A stretch of 12,971 nt of DNA from Thermoplasmata archaeon (GTDB taxonomy: Archaea > Thermoplasmatota > Thermoplasmata > Thermoplasmatales > Aciduliprofundaceae): contig JAGGTO010000086.1 of assembly GCA_021163705.1 (NCBI GenBank), positions 1-12,971 on the forward strand, read 5' to 3'. This document shows, in pieces, positions 5,788 through 12,817 of this stretch; within the stretch, counting starts at the first letter, position 1, and each line of letters opens with the position of its first letter. The notes below the pieces were generated by a model. The model was given only the letters and a program-made list of their open reading frames with translations. It had not been told where the DNA came from and made no database searches. Position numbers and translations under genes: made by a program.

Positions 5788-6782
5788 TTGTTGAAGAAGG
5801 TCTTGTAAAAATTTATGCTCCTGCAATTAATATAAAAGGGCCTGGAAAAGCAGGAGACATATTCTACAATAGAGCTATGGTAATAAATCGTGATACCACC
5901 ATTTTTCTCCTATCAAATTTGAAGGTGAAATATGCGCTTGATGGCCTCGCCGCCACCGGTGTTCGTGGAATAAGAATGATAAAGGAATGTAATGTATCCA
6001 CAGTTATCAATGATATAAATCCTAAAGCTGTAGAGGTGATCAAGAGGAATGCTGAACTTAATGGTATAGAAACAAAGATAACAAACAGAGATGTGAATTC
6101 GCTTATGGCCGAAGAGAGATTTGATTATATTGATATAGATCCATTTGGTTCTCCAGCAGCATTTATAGATATGGGATTGAGAAGTGGCAGGATTCTGGGA
6201 ATCACGGCCACCGATACCGCAACTCTTGGGGGGAGAAATAGAAAAGCCAGGCGAAGATATCTCGTGGATATAGCCACACCACCTCATTATACCCATGAGA
6301 TAGGAATCCGCGTTCTGTTAGGATATGTGGGGAGAATGGCAGCCCGTTTTGATCTTGGAATAGAGCCAATCTTTAGTATGTGGCATGGACATTTCTATCG
6401 CATCTATATTCGGGTAAAGAGAGGGGTAAGCAACGCAAAAAGAACTCTGGAAAAGATAGGAATGTGTGAGTATGGAGGTCCTTTATGGCTGGATTCCCTG
6501 CATGATTTTTCATATCTCGAAGAAGCAAAGCTTCCATCGTGGCTCCCTTCTTACGAAAAGCTAAAAAAATATATTGAGCTGTGGAAGGGAGAAAAGTTCT
6601 TTCTTTTTCATCATCTTCCCACAATTTCAAGTTATTTGAAAAAATCCACACCTCCCATAAATAGGGTGATTGAATATTTGAGGGAGCTTGGATACGAGGC
6701 TTATCGAACTCATTTTTCTCCTGAAGGTGTGAAAACAAACGCTCCTCGGGATATTATTGAAAAGATAATCCTTGAAGATTGA
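5784..6782 (+). CDS. trm1: tRNA (guanine26-N2)-dimethyltransferase Trm1, short form without Cys cluster
   Basis: This SAM-dependent enzyme makes N2,N2-dimethylguanosine at position 26 of tRNA. Recognisable parts are FYNRAMVINRDT near the N-terminus, the SAM-binding LDGLAATGVRGIRMIKE, the acidic INDINPKAVEVIKRNAELNG, and the catalytic DPFGSP at residues 119-124. TATDTATLGG, YTHEIGIRVLLGYVGRMAAR and GGPLWLDSLHD follow. The protein has 332 residues; archaeal Trm1 is usually about 380. The shortage falls just before GGPLW. Relatives carry a four-cysteine zinc-binding insertion there, but this protein has only one cysteine in that place (Cys228 in GMCEYGGPLW). The C-terminal winged-helix part (PPINRVIEYLRELGYEAYRTHFSPEGVKTNAP) is intact. 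Start GTG 5784 overlaps the NTPase stop by four bases and is preceded by GGGGAG (5773-5778). Confidence 0.92.
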   Translation: MIVEEGLVKIYAPAINIKGPGKAGDIFYNRAMVINRDTTIFLLSNLKVKYALDGLAATGVRGIRMIKECNVSTVINDINPKAVEVIKRNAELNGIETKITNRDVNSLMAEERFDYIDIDPFGSPAAFIDMGLRSGRILGITATDTATLGGRNRKARRRYLVDIATPPHYTHEIGIRVLLGYVGRMAARFDLGIEPIFSMWHGHFYRIYIRVKRGVSNAKRTLEKIGMCEYGGPLWLDSLHDFSYLEEAKLPSWLPSYEKLKKYIELWKGEKFFLFHHLPTISSYLKKSTPPINRVIEYLRELGYEAYRTHFSPEGVKTNAPRDIIEKIILED

Positions 6783-6802
6783 TTATTACATGGTGTTAAA
6801 TT

Positions 6803-6816
6803 TTGTTATTTAAACA
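6803..6816 (+). promoter_or_regulatory. Putative TATA box for the por-ior operon
   Basis: The 55 bases after trm1 contain TTGTTATTTAAACA. Its centre is about 26 bases before position 6838, predicting transcription from about 6837. That gives a roughly 30-base leader ending in the GGTGAT ribosome site of the ATG at 6868, or a leaderless start at the ATG at 6838. Confidence 0.45.
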
Positions 6817-6867
6817 TACACAGGAAAGGGCATAAATATGATAATGCCATTACCCCATGGTGATGAG

Positions 6868-7428
6868 ATGTTAGAAATTCGTTTTCACGGTAGAGGTGGA
6901 CAGGGATCTGTTATTGCCTCCAAAATCCTGGCAAAGGCCTTCTTCATGGAGGGAAGATATGTATCCTCGTTTCCCTACTTCGGTGTTGAGCGTAGAGGAG
7001 CTCCTGTAACAGCGTTCACCAGGGTGGACGATAAACCAATACGGGCAAAATACCAGATATATGAGCCTGATTATGTGATAGTTCTGGATCCATCGCTTCT
7101 TAAAGCGGTGGATATCCTGCGAGGGATAAAAGATGGAGGCTGGGTTCTTGTGAATACTTTGAAAAAACCAGAAGAGCTCAGAGAAGTTTTGAATTTTGAT
7201 CATGTGGCAACTGTGGATGCAACAACCATAGCCATAAAGCATCATCTCGGCTCACAGGCAGCCCCTATAGTCAATACTGCAATTTTGGGAGCGTTTTCCA
7301 GGGTAAGTGGATTAGTTAAAATTGAAACTGTTATGGATGCAATTCGTCAGATGGCTCCTGCAAAGAGAGAGGAGAATGCCCAGGCCGCTAAGGAGGCTTA
7401 TGAAAGTGTTGTAATTGGAGGTGAATGA
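6868..7428 (+). CDS. porG: Pyruvate:ferredoxin oxidoreductase, gamma subunit
   Basis: This is the gamma (transferase-domain) subunit of a four-subunit archaeal 2-oxoacid:ferredoxin oxidoreductase, about 186 residues. The family start MLEIRFHGRGGQGSVIASKIL is followed by FPYFGVERRGAPVTAFTRV. The conserved HLGSQAAPIVNTAILGAFSR comes later. In this family the domain contributes to CoA handling and holds no iron-sulphur cluster. I chose ATG 6868 because homologues begin here and because GGTGAT (6859-6864) is three bases upstream, the same arrangement as before iorB and hypA. In-frame ATGs at 6838 and 6844 would add ten or eight residues (MIMPLPHGDE), and 6838 is possible if the mRNA is leaderless. 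It is the first gene of the six-gene oxidoreductase operon; porD starts two bases after its stop. Confidence 0.92.
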   Translation: MLEIRFHGRGGQGSVIASKILAKAFFMEGRYVSSFPYFGVERRGAPVTAFTRVDDKPIRAKYQIYEPDYVIVLDPSLLKAVDILRGIKDGGWVLVNTLKKPEELREVLNFDHVATVDATTIAIKHHLGSQAAPIVNTAILGAFSRVSGLVKIETVMDAIRQMAPAKREENAQAAKEAYESVVIGGE

Positions 7429-7430
7429 AT

Positions 7431-7748
7431 ATGGCTATAATACTACCTGAAGACCCAACCCCTATTGCTAGAGTGCCAAGCACAGAAAACAAGACTGGTG
7501 GATGGAGAACATTTAGACCTGTGATAATTTATGAGAAGTGCATCCGCTGTTTCATTTGCTGGAAATTCTGCCCTGAGCCTGCAATAGAGTTTGACTCGCC
7601 CGATGCATATCCTGCGCCAAAGCCTGCTCTTGCGAAATTTGATACAGTGAAAATAAACTATGATTACTGCAAAGGCTGCGGAATATGCGCAAATGAATGT
7701 CCTGTGAATGCGATAGAGATGGTTCTGGAAGAGGAGGTGGAAGAATGA
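7431..7748 (+). CDS. porD: Pyruvate:ferredoxin oxidoreductase, delta (2x[4Fe-4S] ferredoxin) subunit
   Basis: This 105-residue ferredoxin-like subunit passes electrons from the TPP/FeS centre of the beta subunit to external ferredoxin. Two complete [4Fe-4S] motifs are visible: Cys37, Cys40, Cys43 and Cys47-Pro (CIRCFICWKFCP), and Cys80, Cys83, Cys86 and Cys90-Pro (CKGCGICANECP). The N-terminal extension with GGWRTFRPVI is the hallmark of the delta subunit of this complex. ATG 7431 is preferred because GGAGG (7417-7421) lies nine bases upstream. The ATG at 7425, overlapping the porG stop, leaves only three bases. The end ATGA (7745-7748) is shared with the start of porA. Confidence 0.93.
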   Translation: MAIILPEDPTPIARVPSTENKTGGWRTFRPVIIYEKCIRCFICWKFCPEPAIEFDSPDAYPAPKPALAKFDTVKINYDYCKGCGICANECPVNAIEMVLEEEVEE

Positions 7749-8935
7749 CAATGATGATCCTCACAGGGAATGAGAGTGCTGCATGGGGAGCTAGATTATC
7801 CAGGCCAAAGGTAATTGCGGCGTATCCAATAACTCCGCAAACAAGTATAATTGAAACCATAGCTGAATTCATAGCAAATGGAGAGATGGATGCTCGCTAC
7901 ATTCGTGTGGAGAGTGAGCACAGTGCGATGGCAGCATGTATAGCTGCACAGAACACAGGTGTAAGGACATTTACGGCTACGAGTTCGCATGGTCTCACCC
8001 TTATGCATGAGCTGCTCATATGGGCCTCAGGCGCAAGATTACCCATAGTGATGAGTGTGGTAAATCGTGCAATGGCCCCGCCCTGGAGCGTATGGACAGA
8101 TCAGCTTGATAGCATGGCCCAGCGTGATACTGGCTGGATTCAAATTTATACAGAAAACAATCAGGAGGTGCTTGATTCAATAATCATGAGCTATAAAATT
8201 GGAGAGAAGCATCACATTCTTCTTCCAACCATGGTGATGGAAGATGCCTTCATATTGAGCCATACTTCAGAGGCGGTGAATGTTCCTGAGCAGAAGCTTG
8301 TGGATGATTTTTTGGGTGAATATGAACCAGCATTCAAGCTTGAACCTGGAAATGCCGAGGGATATGGCTCGTTAATTATGCCGGAGGGTCCATACATGGA
8401 GTTCCGATACAAGATGGCAAGGGCCATGGATGATGCAAGAGAGGAGATAAGGAAAACTGTGGAGGAATTTGCAGAAGTTTTTGGAAGAGAATATGCTCCC
8501 CTTGTTGAAGAATATAAATTGGAGGATGCAGATGCTGTGATGGTTGTTCTGGGCACAATAGGCTCCACAGCCAAGGATGTTGTGGATCATCTGAGAGAGA
8601 AAGGAAAGAAGGTTGGGCTTGCAAGGGTGAGATATTTCAGGCCATTCCCCTACGAAGAGATAAGAAAAATCGCCAGGAATACGGAGATGCTTGGTGTAGT
8701 TGACAGGAGCTACACTTTCGGATATGGAGCGAATCTTTATGCTGAGAGCAAAGCTGCACTTTACGGGCATTCCAGCATACCTGTGAAGAACTATGTTATG
8801 GGTCTTGGAGGAAGAGATATAACTCCAGAGATTCTGATAAAGGTGTTTGATGACATGCTAAAAATTGCAAGAGAAGGTGTTGTGGATAGGGAAATAGAAT
8901 GGGTTGGATTGCATGGTGATGAGAGGTGGTCATAA
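7745..8935 (+). CDS. porA: Pyruvate:ferredoxin oxidoreductase, alpha subunit
   Basis: This 396-residue alpha subunit carries the pyrimidine-binding half of the TPP site and the substrate pocket. Landmarks are KVIAAYPITPQTSI, RYIRVESEHSAMAAC (the conserved Glu of the TPP site), TFTATSSHGLTLMHE, and AMAPPWSVWTDQLDSMAQRDTGWIQIYTENNQE. The last stretch fits pyruvate-type Por rather than 2-oxoglutarate Kor. The C-terminal domain contains VVLGTIGSTAKDVVDHLREKG, RYFRPFPYEEI and GLGGRDIT. A branched-chain (Vor) specificity cannot be fully excluded, because Por and Vor are close paralogues. Start ATG 7745 lies seven bases after GGAGG (7733-7737) and overlaps the porD stop; the stop TAA shares its last A with the porB ATG. 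Confidence 0.92.
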   Translation: MTMMILTGNESAAWGARLSRPKVIAAYPITPQTSIIETIAEFIANGEMDARYIRVESEHSAMAACIAAQNTGVRTFTATSSHGLTLMHELLIWASGARLPIVMSVVNRAMAPPWSVWTDQLDSMAQRDTGWIQIYTENNQEVLDSIIMSYKIGEKHHILLPTMVMEDAFILSHTSEAVNVPEQKLVDDFLGEYEPAFKLEPGNAEGYGSLIMPEGPYMEFRYKMARAMDDAREEIRKTVEEFAEVFGREYAPLVEEYKLEDADAVMVVLGTIGSTAKDVVDHLREKGKKVGLARVRYFRPFPYEEIRKIARNTEMLGVVDRSYTFGYGANLYAESKAALYGHSSIPVKNYVMGLGGRDITPEILIKVFDDMLKIAREGVVDREIEWVGLHGDERWS

Positions 8936-9840
8936 TGCGTAAATTAACCATTCCCGAAGAGGAGTACATGCGTTCTGGGCATACCGCATGCCTAGGATGT
9001 GGTGCTACAATAGCTATGCGTTATGTTCTCAAGGCTTTGGGAAAGAATACAATTCTGTCGATTCCAGCCTGTTGCTGGGCGGTAATACCGGGTGTTTATC
9101 CCCGTCATAATCTGGAGGTTCCTCTTCTTTATACTGCCTTTGAGGTAACAGGTGCAGCAGTATCAGGTATAAGGGAAGCACTCAACGCTTTGGGAAAGGA
9201 GGATGTTAATGTTGTAGGCTTTGCTGGAGATGGAGGCACTGCAGACATAGGTATTCAGGCACTGAGTGGAGCCGTCGAGAGAGGACATGACATATTTTAC
9301 ATAATGTATGATAACGAAGCATATATGAATACTGGAATTCAGCGTTCAGGCTCCACACCCATAGGTGCCTGGACCACCACAACCCCAGGTGGGAAGAAGA
9401 GGATGTATAAATGGGAGCCCAAGAAGAGTGTTGCGGAGATTATGGTAGCACACCATATACCCTATGTGGCCACGGCAACCATAGCGTATCCAGAGGATCT
9501 GATTGCCAAGATAAAGAGGGCGAAGGAAATAAAGGGTCCAAAATTCATCCAGATTCTTTCGCCCTGTCCTACGGGATGGAGACACTCACCAGATAAGACG
9601 GTGGAAATATCCCGGTTGGCAGTGCAAACCAATGCATTTCCGCTCTATGAAGTTGTAAAAGGGACATACAGAATAACCGTTAAACCTAAGAAGCCGAAGC
9701 CTATTAAGGAATACCTGCGTTTGCAGGGAAGATTCAGACATCTTACAGAAGAAGAAATTGAGATGATACAGAGAATTGTAGATGAGAATTGGAGAGAACT
9801 TCTCAAAAAGGAGCGTTGCTCTCAGGAGGTGAAAGAGTGA
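8935..9840 (+). CDS. porB: Pyruvate:ferredoxin oxidoreductase, beta subunit
   Basis: This 301-residue beta subunit binds the TPP diphosphate and one [4Fe-4S] cluster. The likely cluster ligands are Cys19 and Cys22 (ACLGCG), one of the pair Cys46-Cys47 (PACCW) and Cys211 (SPCPTGW). The TPP motif begins GDGGTADIG at residue 98 and ends at the asparagine in YIMYDNEAYMNTG. GSTPIGAWTTTTPGGK is typical of Por/Vor beta chains. The family assignment is firm; pyruvate as substrate is inferred with the alpha subunit. Start ATG 8935 overlaps the porA stop by one base and follows GAGAGGTGG at 8921-8929. The stop TGA overlaps the GTG start of iorA, and the iorA ribosome site (AGGAGGTGA) lies within the last codons of this gene, linking the two enzymes in one transcript. 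Confidence 0.93.
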   Translation: MRKLTIPEEEYMRSGHTACLGCGATIAMRYVLKALGKNTILSIPACCWAVIPGVYPRHNLEVPLLYTAFEVTGAAVSGIREALNALGKEDVNVVGFAGDGGTADIGIQALSGAVERGHDIFYIMYDNEAYMNTGIQRSGSTPIGAWTTTTPGGKKRMYKWEPKKSVAEIMVAHHIPYVATATIAYPEDLIAKIKRAKEIKGPKFIQILSPCPTGWRHSPDKTVEISRLAVQTNAFPLYEVVKGTYRITVKPKKPKPIKEYLRLQGRFRHLTEEEIEMIQRIVDENWRELLKKERCSQEVKE

Positions 9841-11702
9841 AGTATGATTTCATGCTGAGTGATGAGGTGGGAAGAAAAGAATTCCTGCTTGGGAATGAAG
9901 CTATAGTGAGAGGTGCTTTAGAGGCCGGCATAGATTTTGCCTCAACATATCCTGGAACACCATCAAGTGAGATAGGTAACACGCTATTTGCAATAGCAAA
10001 AAAAGCAGGCATATACTTTGAATTTTCCTCCAATGAGAAGGTGGCAATGGAGGTGAGTGCTGCGGCATCAGCCTCAGGTCTCAGAGCTCTTGTATTCTTC
10101 AAGCATGTCGGGCTTAATGTTGCTGCAGATGCATTTATGAGCACGGCCTATGTTGGCACGAGAGGCGGTCTTGTTATAGTGAGCGCAGATGACCCAAGTA
10201 TGCATTCTTCGCAGAATGAGCAGGATAATAGGTACTATGCACTCATATCAAGGATGCCTCTGGTAGAACCATCAAGTGCTCAGGAGATGAAGGATTACAT
10301 AAAAGAGGCGTACGAAATTTCTGAGAAATATGAGATACCTGTGCTATTCAGAACAACCACACGCGTCAACCATGTTCGTGGAATTGTAGAATTTGGCCCG
10401 CTGGGAAAGAAGAGAGGAAAAGGATATTTCAAGAAGGATCCGAAGAGATTTGTGATACTCCCATCGCATGCCAGGGTACTGCACAAGGTACTTCTTGAAA
10501 AATTGGAAAAACTGGAAGAGGAGGCAAATAGATCAAAATTGAACAGAATTGAGGGAAATGGAAAGAAGATAGGATTCATAACCAGTGGTGTGGCCTACAA
10601 TTACATAGCGGATCTGGTTGATGAGCTCAATCTTGACGCAAAGATACTGAAACTTGGCTTCACGCATCCATTTCCGCGTAAACTGGTGAGGGATTTCATG
10701 AATACTGTGGAAAAGATAATTGTGGTGGAAGAGCTGGATCCATATCTCGAGACGCAGACGCGTCTCTTGGCACAGATGGAGAAAATTGACATACCCATAC
10801 ATGGAAAGATGGATGGATATTTTCCGAGAAAATATGAGTACAATCCAGATGTGATTAAGGACGCCCTTGAAAAGATACTTGGCATAAAAATAGAGAGGAA
10901 TACATATGATCCACCAGAAATTTCGCTGCCACCGAGGCCTCCTGTGCTCTGTCCGGGATGTCCACATCGTGCCACCTATTATGCTGCGATGATGGCCCTT
11001 AAGCAACTGAAGATAAAGGATGCCATAATAACCAGTGATATAGGCTGCTATACACTTGGAATACAGAAACCCTATGAGATGGCGGATTATCTTCTCTGCA
11101 TGGGTTCGAGCATAGGCACTGCTGTTGGCTTTTCTAAGGCTACGAATCAGAAGGTTATTGGGTTTGTTGGAGATTCCACATTCTTCCATGCGGCAATTCC
11201 CGGGCTTATTGATGCGTATCACAATAAGGCAAATCTTGTGTATGTAGTTCTGGACAATAGAACCACAGCAATGACTGGGCATCAGCCGCATCCCGGATTG
11301 CCCATGGATGGACTTGGAAATGAAGCACCATCAGTGGATATTGAGAAACTTGTGCGTGGTATAGGTATCGATTTTGTTAAAACGGTAGATCCCTATGATG
11401 TGAAAGAGACGATCAAGGTCTTCAAGGAAGCCCTAAAGCATGAGGGCATAGCAGTAATAATAGCCAAGAAAGAATGCGCTTTGTTGTGGGATGCTCGCCG
11501 TCGCAAACAGGGAGTGTGGTGGGTATATGAAATTGTTCAGGATAAATGTACGCAGTGCGGTCTGTGCTCAGACTGGTTGGCCTGTGCTGCCATATACAAG
11601 AAGAATGGGAAGATATACATCAATGATGCCCTTTGCGATGGTTGTGGAGTATGTGCAACCATATGCCCATTTGACGCCATAGTGAAGAAGGTGATAAGAT
11701 GA
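9837..11702 (+). CDS. iorA: Indolepyruvate:ferredoxin oxidoreductase, alpha subunit
   Basis: This 621-residue large subunit oxidatively decarboxylates aryl 2-oxoacids (indolepyruvate, phenylpyruvate, hydroxyphenylpyruvate) made by transamination of Trp, Phe and Tyr. It yields aryl-acetyl-CoA and reduced ferredoxin. It is a natural fusion in the order of the family: pyrimidine-binding domain (GAGIDFASTYPGTPSSEI-like region near residue 25, SSNEKVAMEVSAAAS), linker domain, then the TPP domain with CPGCPHRATYYA, SDIGCYTLG and GDSTFFH from residue 445, and DNRTTAMTGHQPHPG. A C-terminal ferredoxin domain follows, with Cys571, 574, 577 and 582 (CTQCGLCSDWLAC) and Cys600, 603, 606 and 610 (CDGCGVCATICP). 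Start GTG 9837 lies seven bases after GGAGG (9825-9829). An ATG at 9852 would remove five residues. It overlaps porB and iorB by four bases each. Confidence 0.95.
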   Translation: MKYDFMLSDEVGRKEFLLGNEAIVRGALEAGIDFASTYPGTPSSEIGNTLFAIAKKAGIYFEFSSNEKVAMEVSAAASASGLRALVFFKHVGLNVAADAFMSTAYVGTRGGLVIVSADDPSMHSSQNEQDNRYYALISRMPLVEPSSAQEMKDYIKEAYEISEKYEIPVLFRTTTRVNHVRGIVEFGPLGKKRGKGYFKKDPKRFVILPSHARVLHKVLLEKLEKLEEEANRSKLNRIEGNGKKIGFITSGVAYNYIADLVDELNLDAKILKLGFTHPFPRKLVRDFMNTVEKIIVVEELDPYLETQTRLLAQMEKIDIPIHGKMDGYFPRKYEYNPDVIKDALEKILGIKIERNTYDPPEISLPPRPPVLCPGCPHRATYYAAMMALKQLKIKDAIITSDIGCYTLGIQKPYEMADYLLCMGSSIGTAVGFSKATNQKVIGFVGDSTFFHAAIPGLIDAYHNKANLVYVVLDNRTTAMTGHQPHPGLPMDGLGNEAPSVDIEKLVRGIGIDFVKTVDPYDVKETIKVFKEALKHEGIAVIIAKKECALLWDARRRKQGVWWVYEIVQDKCTQCGLCSDWLACAAIYKKNGKIYINDALCDGCGVCATICPFDAIVKKVIR

Positions 11703-12283
11703 AGCCTGTGGCGATAGTTTATGCCGGAGTGGGTGGTCAGGGCGTGTTAACTGCATCGAGCATTGTGGGAAGGGCTGCTTTACTTTCCAACATGAATGTT
11801 GTTATGAGTGAAGTGCATGGCATGGCGCAGCGTGGTGGCATAGTGGTGACAGAGATGAAAATAGGAAGGGCAAGAGGTCCTCTTGTGGGAAACGGTGAGG
11901 CGGATATCATTGTGGGATTTGAGCCAGTGGAGGCATACAGAGTTCTTCACAAGGCAAAGAAGGGAAGCTATGTTATTGTGAACACAGAGCCAATAATACC
12001 CACAACTGTATCTCTTGAAGGTGAGGAGTATCCAGATGTGAATACTCTTTTAGAGAATATGAAAGATTTGAAGGTTGTAGCTTTGGAGGCCACGGAGCTT
12101 GCCAGAAAGGTTGGAAATGTAATAGCCATGAACATTGTAATGCTAGGAGCATTAACAAAGATTCCTGTATTTCCCATAAAGAAGGAGACAGTGATTGAGG
12201 CAATCAAGAGAACCATAAATCCAAAGTACCACGAGATAAATCTCCGGGCATTTGAGCTGGGATACGAGGCTGCTAATCTTTAA
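11699..12283 (+). CDS. iorB: Indolepyruvate:ferredoxin oxidoreductase, beta subunit
   Basis: This 194-residue small subunit of the aryl-pyruvate oxidoreductase is homologous to the gamma domain of Por. The nucleotide/CoA-binding-like start AGVGGQGVLTASSIVG is at residues 9-24. The subgroup marks are SEVHGMAQRGGIVVTEMKIG and ADIIVGFEPVEAYR; VIAMNIVMLGALTKIP follows. Length is normal. The start ATG overlaps the iorA stop (ATGA) and is preceded by GGTGAT with three bases of spacing. It is the last gene of the operon and is followed at once by a T-rich tract. Substrate specificity is taken from the iorAB pairing and the family. Confidence 0.95.
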   Translation: MKPVAIVYAGVGGQGVLTASSIVGRAALLSNMNVVMSEVHGMAQRGGIVVTEMKIGRARGPLVGNGEADIIVGFEPVEAYRVLHKAKKGSYVIVNTEPIIPTTVSLEGEEYPDVNTLLENMKDLKVVALEATELARKVGNVIAMNIVMLGALTKIPVFPIKKETVIEAIKRTINPKYHEINLRAFELGYEAANL

Positions 12284-12299
12284 TTTTATTTTTATTTTG
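12281..12299 (+). terminator. T-rich terminator after iorB
   Basis: Directly at the iorB stop the plus strand has TTTAATTTTATTTTTATTTT with no hairpin, the classical form of an archaeal intrinsic terminator. It separates the six-gene oxidoreductase operon from hypA. Confidence 0.55.
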
Positions 12300-12344
12300 A
12301 GGAAAAACAAAAATAGTGCATTTCAATCACGAATAGGTGATAAA

Positions 12345-12752
12345 ATGCATGAATGGGCTTTGGCGGATGGGATACTTCATACAGCCCTAGAAATTGCGGA
12401 GAAGAATGGAGGGAAGAGGATAAAGAAAATAAGGGTAGTTTTGGGAGAGCTTCAAGATGTTGAAGGAGAGATTGTGGAATTTGCATTAAATGAGATGAAA
12501 AAAGGCACGATTGCGGAAGATGCAAAGATAGAGTTCATAGAGGAGGAGGCATTGTTTGAGTGTAGAAACTGCGGGTATAAGTGGACTCTGAAAGATGTTT
12601 CTGGAAAGTTAGATAAGGAGATAAGGGAAGATATCCATTTTGTGCCTGAGGTTGTGCATGCATTTTTGGAATGTCCAAGATGCGGAAGCAGAGATTTTGA
12701 AGTTCTTCAGGGAAGGGGAGTTTATATAAAGGAGATAGTTGTGGAGGATTGA
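12345..12752 (+). CDS. hypA: [NiFe]-hydrogenase nickel-insertion protein HypA
   Basis: This 135-residue HypA binds nickel through its N-terminal MHE motif (here MHEWALADGIL, with His2) and delivers it to the hydrogenase large subunit together with HypB. VVLGELQDVEGEIVEFAL is characteristic. The zinc domain has Cys73-x2-Cys76 (CRNC) and Cys110-x2-Cys113 (CPRC), separated by 33 residues. Bacterial HypA usually has far fewer residues between the pairs. The long insert containing IREDIHFVPEVVHAFLECP is like that of Thermococcus HypA. GRGVYIKEIVVE ends the protein. I chose ATG 12345 because of its family start and the GGTGAT (12336-12341) three bases before it; the longer open frame to 12252 overlaps iorB and has no homology. 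The downstream ATPase gene is probably its partner. No hydrogenase structural gene is in the window. Confidence 0.95.
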   Translation: MHEWALADGILHTALEIAEKNGGKRIKKIRVVLGELQDVEGEIVEFALNEMKKGTIAEDAKIEFIEEEALFECRNCGYKWTLKDVSGKLDKEIREDIHFVPEVVHAFLECPRCGSRDFEVLQGRGVYIKEIVVED

Positions 12753-12761
12753 ATCTCAGAA

Positions 12762-12779
12762 GAAAATTTTCATTTTTTA
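12762..12779 (+). terminator. Possible T-rich terminator after hypA
   Basis: AAAATTTTCATTTTTTAT follows the hypA stop by about ten bases. An oligo-T signal of this kind would end the hypA transcript, with the next gene then using its own promoter. Readthrough is equally possible. Confidence 0.35.
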
Positions 12780-12783
12780 TGTG

Positions 12784-12797
12784 AAAAAATTAAAAAA
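12784..12797 (+). promoter_or_regulatory. Putative TATA box for the MinD/Mrp ATPase gene
   Basis: AAAAAATTAAAAAA is centred about 27 bases before ATG 12818, fitting a leaderless transcript. There is no Shine-Dalgarno at a suitable distance. A short palindrome (12801-12813) lies between this box and the start. Confidence 0.4.
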
Positions 12798-12800
12798 GGT

Positions 12801-12813
12801 GGGAAAGATTCCC
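12801..12813. repeat. Short inverted repeat GGGAA-AGA-TTCCC before the ATPase start
   Basis: Perfect five-base arms around a three-base centre lie between the TATA-like box and the ATG at 12818. The position is where an archaeal repressor would block polymerase, so an operator is possible. The arms are short and chance occurrence is not excluded. Confidence 0.25.
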
Positions 12814-12817
12814 CCAT

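Noticed and set aside
7697..7744. Longer N-terminus for PorA
   Set aside because: The added residues (MSCECDRDGSGRGGGR) are out-of-frame porD sequence; the ATG at 7745 has a well-spaced GGAGG and the family N-terminus.
9789..9836. Longer N-terminus for IorA starting inside porB
   Set aside because: The GTG at 9837 has an ideal ribosome site, and the upstream residues only mirror porB in another frame.
6868..9840. A new type of 2-oxoacid oxidoreductase
   Set aside because: All four subunits have the standard order and motifs of archaeal Por/Vor; only pyruvate versus branched-chain specificity is open.
10533..11291. Long minus-strand open frame of 252 codons opposite iorA
   Set aside because: It lies wholly within the well-supported iorA gene, has no recognisable motif and a composition typical of antisense shadow.
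12252..12344. Longer N-terminus for HypA
   Set aside because: HypA needs the N-terminal Met-His-Glu for nickel binding, which is given only by the ATG at 12345.
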